Shown here piece after piece: positions 58,971-64,000 of a stretch of DNA of 64,000 nt. The stretch is from Mikania micrantha (Eukaryota; Streptophyta; Magnoliopsida; Asterales; Asteraceae), in the NCBI GenBank assembly GCA_009363875.1, contig CM018683.1, positions 38,523,753 through 38,587,752 on the forward strand. The letters run 5' to 3'. The notes beneath the pieces were generated by a model that saw only the letters and a list, made by a program, of their open reading frames with translations, ran no database searches and was not told the origin of the DNA. How positions within the stretch are numbered: position 1 is the stretch's first letter; each line of letters opens with the position of its first letter. The position numbers and the translations under genes are program-made.

Positions 58971-59424
58971 TGTTGGTGCATATTTTGGGTGTCCGCTGCT
59001 GTTCGAATAGATTAGATTTGTATTTGCTTATTTGTAATCACTTGTATGTGTTTGTATGTTGTTAAACTGGAAACTGAGTCGTTCGCAAGAGCATCTGCGA
59101 ATGGATATTATGTAAAGGGGTTCATTTGGTGAATGAGTGGCCGAATGGCTCCATTCGGCCGAATCGGTCACAGCCCCTATAAATACCAGTTTTCCAGATT
59201 TTAGGGTTTAAGGTTTTGTGTGTGTTCTTGGGTTTGAGCACGAGAGGGGGAGAGATCATGCTCGATCTCTCCCCGGCAACACTATGTTCTTTTATGATGT
59301 GGATTCAATCATGTAATCATTCGATTCTATCAATATATCATATGATTTTGTTCATCATCTTCATGTTCGTCTTGTGTCAAAACCCTAACCTTCCGTCCAA
59401 AGTGAAATCACCGGTCCTATCACA
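58971..59424 (+). repeat. Probable copia LTR of an F-like family, plus strand
   Basis: TGTTGGTGCATA start, palindromic ATTCGGCCGAAT units in U3 (59090-59170), TATAAATA at 59179, a palindromic GAGATCATGCTCGATCTCTC leader, and a likely end CCTATCACA. There is no matching target duplication (AACAA against TCCAA), so the right boundary is uncertain or the copy is recombinant. Confidence 0.5.
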
Positions 59425-59787
59425 TCCAAAGAAGAATGTGGGTTGAGTTTGAGGCTATTCGGCGAATGGCACTGGCGAATGGTGCTATTCGGCGAATGAG
59501 ACTTATTCGGCCGACATGCTCATTTGGCCGATCTGAGGGTTTTCGCAACTAAAATTGCAATAACTTTCGGTTTAGACCAGATCTAAGTACCAAATTTGGT
59601 ACAGAACACCATAATATGATTATGAACCAATTGGTATTGAAGTTTGGACAAAAACACCACAAAAATTCCCAGATTTAGAATGTAACAGTAACTTTTTGAC
59701 CAAGGCAATCAGGGTTTTGGTAGGCTTCGAAAATACAGACTGAGATCTGATGATTTTGAATGGAAATCAAGAAGAATCAAGAGCCAA
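59425..59787 (-). other. F-type leader, truncated
   Basis: Minus-strand sequence after the primer site: about 260 bases without features, then several ATTCGCCGAAT and GGCCGAAT motifs (59455-59545). Cut before gag by the plus-strand LTR. Confidence 0.6.
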
Positions 59788-59800
59788 GGCTCTGATACCA
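59788..59800 (-). promoter_or_regulatory. F-type primer-binding site
   Basis: Minus-strand TGGTATCAGAGCC, perfect match, three bases after the LTR end. Confidence 0.88.
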
Positions 59801-59803
59801 CTT

Positions 59804-60432
59804 TGTAGGACCTGTTTGGAGCTCGGAAACAACCCGGTTCCAAGGGAAATCTTCTTGACAGCCTCTAGAATAGTGCGGAATCCTATTCTAGGGTTTTCTA
59901 ATCGAAATCAACAGCAACCGTAATGAATCGAGAGAGTAGAATCAATGTGTGAGTGAGAATCGATCACCACGGGTTGAGAATCGAAGTTGGACAGTAAGAA
60001 TCGCTCAAAACTTCAAGGGTTTGACACTAGAGTGCACTGGGAAGAATGAGGACTCGGGAAAATTAGGTTTGAAATGATTTGAACTAGTATATATAGGCTG
60101 TAGTCATTCGGCCGAATGAGTGGCCGAAGCAGTTCATTCGGTGAATGACTATGTCGAATAGACAAGTCAGTTGAATGAGTCATTCGGCGAATGGCTCATT
60201 CACTGAATATAGTCATTCTCTATTCTCATTTGGTGAATGACTTCATTCGTTAGAGTCATTCACCCGAATGAGTAATACTCATACTCAAATATTAATTAAT
60301 CAATTCAAACACTCATATAATCAATATTAAACATTAAGAACAATATATAAAGGCAGCTTCCATTAATATAACTTTAAACTTTACATGATGATTAAAAACA
60401 AAATTGAACTAGGGACATTAAGTGCATCAACA
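59804..60432 (-). repeat. F-family copia LTR (629 bp), inverted
   Basis: Minus strand TGTTGATGCACT...CAGGTCCTACA. U3 holds ATTCGCCGAATG-type palindromes (+ strand 60108-60275), then a TATATATAC TATA box near 60090. It has a purine tract upstream and a primer site downstream, so it lies between two internal domains of the same family. Confidence 0.83.
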
Positions 60433-60443
60433 AACTCCCCGTT
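60433..60443 (-). promoter_or_regulatory. F 3' polypurine tract
   Basis: Minus-strand AACGGGGAGTT immediately before the LTR start, ten bases after the ORF3 stop. Confidence 0.82.
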
Positions 60444-60452
60444 GGACCTAGT

Positions 60453-62176
60453 TCAGTCTTTGGAAGTGTCTTTTTTCACAAGTTTGTCAGAGATAGCTTT
60501 CCAATCTGCTCCAGCATGAACCTTTAAGCATATGCATATCCGAATCACCCTCATGAACTGAAGTGCTTGTTCCATGTCTTGTACATCAAAAAATATCTGG
60601 TGTTGAAATAAACCTTTGACATCGTTGTGTGACAAGTTAGTCAACCACATCGGGTAAAAAAATCCGTACTGTCTCCCACTTCTTATCCTTGCATAGAACA
60701 ATCACTGCCTCTCCAGTCCATCCATCGTAATACCACCATCGGAAGCCCTCCATAAAGTCTTGTTGCATCTTCCTTAACGGAATCTTCTTCAAAACTTTAG
60801 GAGGAAGCCACTTCTGGATAACTTTTTGTTTCCGGGTATCTCCATCTATCTCAGGTAAGTAATATCTTTCAGGTTGTTGAGGCCTGAAGTTCACCCACCT
60901 CTTTCTGTACTCGTACTGCAGCTGTCGGGAGAACCATGCTGACATCCCAGAGTCTTCACTATAAAGTATCCTCAGACGTGCAAGCTGATTTACTTCGAAT
61001 ATCGGCAACGTCTGGAAGTCATGAGGATGCTTAAAGTAATCTATCCCTCTTTCCCTCTTCACTGCATAACATTCCAAATCATGAAAGTATGCCCAGCTCA
61101 GTATCTGACCTCTAGCTTTGTAGACTTGAAGTCTAGCTCCAATAGTGAATCAACATCTACATCCTCATCAGCATTCATAGAGGTACTCACACCAGCACCA
61201 GCAGACACACCAACAGCCTCAACTAGGCTAACATCAGTAGTGGTAATTACATCACCAGCAACAGTACTCACAATAATACTAGCACTTGCACTATCACCAC
61301 ATGCACCAGCTCCACCATCATCACCATCATCAACAGGCACAACTATGTCCTCCACCTCAGAGTCTGAGTCATCATGCCTCCATCTCCGACCAGGTGGAGC
61401 AATGTAATCAGGCCTCGAAAGATGACCAAACAATGACCGTAGAGTCGGCTTCCTGTCTTTCCCTCTGTATGACATTACTTTGTTGAGAGTAGTATCATTC
61501 ATGTGTTCCAGCTTGATGATATCAGCATCAGTCTTCGGTAAATCGGGCAACTGAGCATCAATCAACTGCTGCAGAAACTTGGGATACATCAAGAACTTTT
61601 TGTCTCCCTTCAGTGCCACATTCTCCTTCATATGAGTAAAGATCATCTCAGAGAAGTTGAATGGCCTGTTAAGCACCAATGCAACAAAGGCACACTGTAT
61701 AGTCTCCCGCATGTCGTCAAATCCACCTCTCCTTGACCCGAGACAGTGAATCAGAACATGAGCAAGATACTTGAACTACGAGACATATATGCCTTGTTGA
61801 GGATCCCCGCTCCTAGATCACCCTCGTACTTGCATCTCATAAAGCATCCACGAACTAAGTGACGGTCTAGGAAATATGGCTGATCAGGTGTATCCTGGAA
61901 ACCACAAACCCTCCTGATGTGCTCAGCTGACACAACAACATCATGTCCCAGCACCTTGCCTCTAATAACGGGAGGTTCAGCCTCATAATCAATATCTGCA
62001 GTAGCCCAGAAATCCTGCTGGTGAGAGTGATATGGCACATGTATAGTAGAAATGGCCGTAAAGATCCTCGAACGCCTGAGAAAAGTGATGATCTCGGTGA
62101 AATGTCGGGCGTTGGGTGTTTTGAGATCCAAGTAAGCACAAATGTTGTTCTTCGTTACTGACTTGTATCCAGCCAT
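60453..62176 (-). pseudogene. F ORF3, long form with extra C-terminal domain, frameshifted
   Basis: Homologue of E1 ORF3. From the ATG at 62176 come KNNICAYLD, FLRRSRIFTAIS and VRGCFMRCKYEGD. A TAG and a frame change near 61740-61770 follow, then HVLIHCLG, LVLNRPFNFSEMIF and IKLEHMNDTTLNKV. An acidic, Ala/Val/Ser-rich segment (61360-61130) comes next. Beyond the point where E1 stops is a further domain of about 200 residues in two more frames: CYAVKRERGIDYFKHP, WFSRQLQYEYRKRW, DFMEGFRWWYYDGWTGEAV, WLTNLSHNDVKGLFQHQIF, and stop TGA at 60453. Function unknown. At least three frame changes make this copy a pseudogene. Confidence 0.8.
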
Positions 62177-62177
62177 T

Positions 62178-62205
62178 CTGAACATCAGATAAAAACATGT
62201 TAGAA
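62178..62205 (-). promoter_or_regulatory. Probable 3' splice site before F ORF3
   Basis: Minus strand TTCTAACATG (CTAAC branch match), then TTTTTATCTGATGTTCAG, one base before the ORF3 ATG; the counterpart of the E1 acceptor. Confidence 0.55.
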
Positions 62206-62269
62206 CATCTCAATAGATTAAAATACTGAAATCAGGTTAAAAACCAGAACACAGAATCAGTTTAAACTG

Positions 62270-63075
62270 ATATGCCGAATGAATTGAATTTGGACTAATG
62301 AACACTTTGGTCGAATGAGTCATTCACCGAATGAACTACATTTGTTAAACAAATCTCATTCGCCGAATGAGCTATGTGCTGAATTTGCCATTCGTCGAAT
62401 GAGTGTTACATTCGCCGAATGCGTCATTCGCCGAATGACAACATTCGGCTGTCAGTTCAAGTTCAAACCTCTCTTTTCAAAATTTTCAAATCAGTTCGCA
62501 AAAACCACACATTCACAATCAGAAATGGCCGATTAACATATTTAGCATAAGTCGAATGAGGTTTTAAGTCCATTTCGATCATTTATTGCAAGGGCGAAAT
62601 GAAGAACCCTAAAACCCTAAAATTTGTTCGGTTTTTGATGATTTCAAGGTCAGAATTTGACGATACTCGATCCCAATGTACCTGAGATAACAATAAACAA
62701 GATTATCAGTGGATGGGTAGAAATCACAAGAAAAAAGATCAACCGAAGAGAGAAGTTGTTTTGGGCGAATGTGAACACACAGTAAAGGGCGAAAGTGATT
62801 TTTGTCGAATGAGGTAGTTCGCCCGAATTACTGTTTATATAGGTTCACTCATTCGCCAAATGTGAATGGCGAATAGATCATTCTACATAAGGTCATTCGC
62901 CGAATGAGACTGACTAATGAGTCATTCGGCAAGATTCATTCGCCGATGGAGTATGTCGAATGGGTCATTCGATATAAGTCATTTGCCGAATGTAAAGGTC
63001 GAATGGATCATTCGACACAAGTCATTCTCTGAATGTTTCATTCGCCGAATGAGTTTCATTCGGTCGAATGAGACA
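62270..63075 (-). repeat. CATTCGCCGAATG palindromic motif array
   Basis: At least 30 ATTCG or CGAAT half-sites, many as full CATTCGCCGAATG or CATTCGGTCGAATG palindromes, in two blocks (62270-62460 and 62760-63075). Same position (upstream of ORF3) as the second GGTTCG array of E1. Confidence 0.87.
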
Positions 63076-63569
63076 TACTCAACACAAAACACAACCAATT
63101 TTAAGATTTAACATTTTGATCAGTAAAACAGATGCCATTTATGAAGATATGTCTGGTTGGTTCAGGATTCAGATAAGACAGACATCTGAACCTACAACTG
63201 ATCATTTAAACTGAAGTTGAACTTGTAAAATCTTTTTGTAATTTCTTTAACAAAATACGACTGTACAACTAGCAACTAAATACAAAGAAACACATGTTTT
63301 TGTGAGAAGTCTATTGAGAAACTAACACATACACCTAATCACATCAAATCAGCTTCACTGAATGTTTCACTTCAAACACACTTGTCCTATAATCATGATT
63401 ACTGATATATTTGTCCAATCTTAAGCCTGACTTTACATAACTTCTAAACAAGATTTATGATCACTCATGTTTTCTGATTGCGTTACCCATTTCATTTAAC
63501 CATTTAAAGATCAAAATCAGTTTATAACACATTTCAGCACATCTTAATACCAGTCATCATAAATTCTAT
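63076..63569. other. F pol-ORF3 interval, non-coding
   Basis: AT-rich, no ORF or motif recognised. Expected position of the interval between pol (outside the window) and the motif array. Confidence 0.5.
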
Positions 63570-63692
63570 ATGATTCCAATTTTATTATCTTTTGGTATTT
63601 TTCTTGTTCTATCCAAATGGACGGCTTCAGCGAGGTTCGTCCCAGCAATATGGCACGTGTATGGAATCGAACTTATTTTGTTTAAGTATTTC

Positions 63693-63824
63693 TCAAGCTT
63701 AATACCAGCTTGCTTTAATTTTTCTTCAAGCTTAATACCAGCTTGTTTTTGTTTCTCCTCAAGCTTAATTCCAGCTTGTTCTTCTTTTTGTTCAAGCTTA
63801 ATACCAGCTTGTTTATGTTTGAAA
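63693..63824 (-). repeat. 33-bp tandem repeat, four copies
   Basis: Units start at 63693, 63726, 63759 and 63792, sharing TCAAGCTTAATACCAGCTTG. On the minus strand they encode four 11-residue units of the type KQAGIKLEEKQ in one open frame of about 87 codons that ends at TAG near 63570. No ATG and a TGA just upstream. It could be a fragment of a coiled-coil protein or a chance reading of a multiple-of-three repeat. Confidence 0.75.
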
Positions 63825-64000
63825 CCTCATTTGATTCTATGATGACCGGTAAATGCATGATTTAAGTCAAAAACTATTTCTCACTCAATTGCTTTTCTAA
63901 AACAGATCCCACCAATCAAACTATCAAAGTCATCACAAATTGTCTATTCATTTTCTAAAATAGGCCTATCAGTACATCACATTATAATTCTAATGTGTTT
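63825..64000. other. Window end, F interval continued
   Basis: No feature recognised. Confidence 0.4.

Noticed and set aside
58971..59424. Solo LTR with clean insertion boundaries
   Set aside because: No target duplication and different sequence on either side, so only a probable LTR is listed.
62596..62620. Telomere-like CCCTAAA pair
   Set aside because: Only two irregular units; common in plant leaders and not a telomeric tract.
63570..63842. Plus-strand ORF with SLIPAC repeats
   Set aside because: It is the opposite-strand reading of the 33-bp repeat; the minus strand matches the orientation of element F.

Overview
The window is plant nuclear DNA made almost entirely of LTR retrotransposons; I found no host gene, rRNA gene or intact tRNA gene. 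Evidence for a plant: initiator-Met-tRNA primer sites (TGGTATCAGAGC), chromodomain-bearing Ty3/gypsy integrases, Sirevirus-like Ty1/copia elements and AT-rich LTRs of 2-4 kb. The families look like those of a large, repeat-rich eudicot, possibly Asteraceae, but that is recollection rather than proof. Element names (A, B, C, D, E1, E2, F, G, H, I) are mine.

Layout. 1-10101: element A, with 4.4 kb LTRs and a 4.6 kb non-coding interior (LARD-like); the 1064 bases of its 5' LTR in view are identical to the end of the 3' LTR. A sits in the integrase of gypsy element B (10102-15262), whose 3.9 kb 3' LTR sits in the LTR of an older element I (15263-16796). Gypsy element H (+; LTR 16797-19637, gag 20384-21023 and 41212-41877) lies in the leader of I. 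Its gag is split by gypsy element G (minus, 21024-41211, LTRs about 2.15 kb). G is split by a young copia element E1 (26123-37436, AATTC target duplication). This gives the nests I>B>A and I>H>G>E1.

41878-43860 is unassigned repeat DNA. 43860-55105 is a second, inverted A-type element interrupted by a decayed copia element E2 (44799 to about 53804) that has lost its 3' end. 55108-58970 is a pile of B-like gypsy LTR pieces (C, an inverted piece, D) plus a copia LTR fragment. 58971-64000 holds a separate LTR and an inverted copia element F whose pol lies beyond the window.

How parts work together. E1 carries the pieces of a Sirevirus-like element: LTR, primer site, a 1001-aa gag with three zinc knuckles, protease-integrase-RT-RNase H, an internal and a terminal polypurine tract, and a third ORF just after a good 3' splice-site match. 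The pol frame is broken by a 2-base difference from E2. The F copy of the third ORF is recognisably homologous and also follows a splice acceptor.

Most interesting signal: E1 and F carry dense arrays of a short CpG-centred, often palindromic motif in the same three non-coding places (U3 of the LTR, leader, and the pol-ORF3 interval). The motif differs: GGTTCG/CGAACC in E1 and E2, CATTCGCCGAATG in F. The gypsy LTRs carry their own CpG-centred clusters (CGG in A, TCGA in B, CGAACC in D, GGCGTACCGCC in G).
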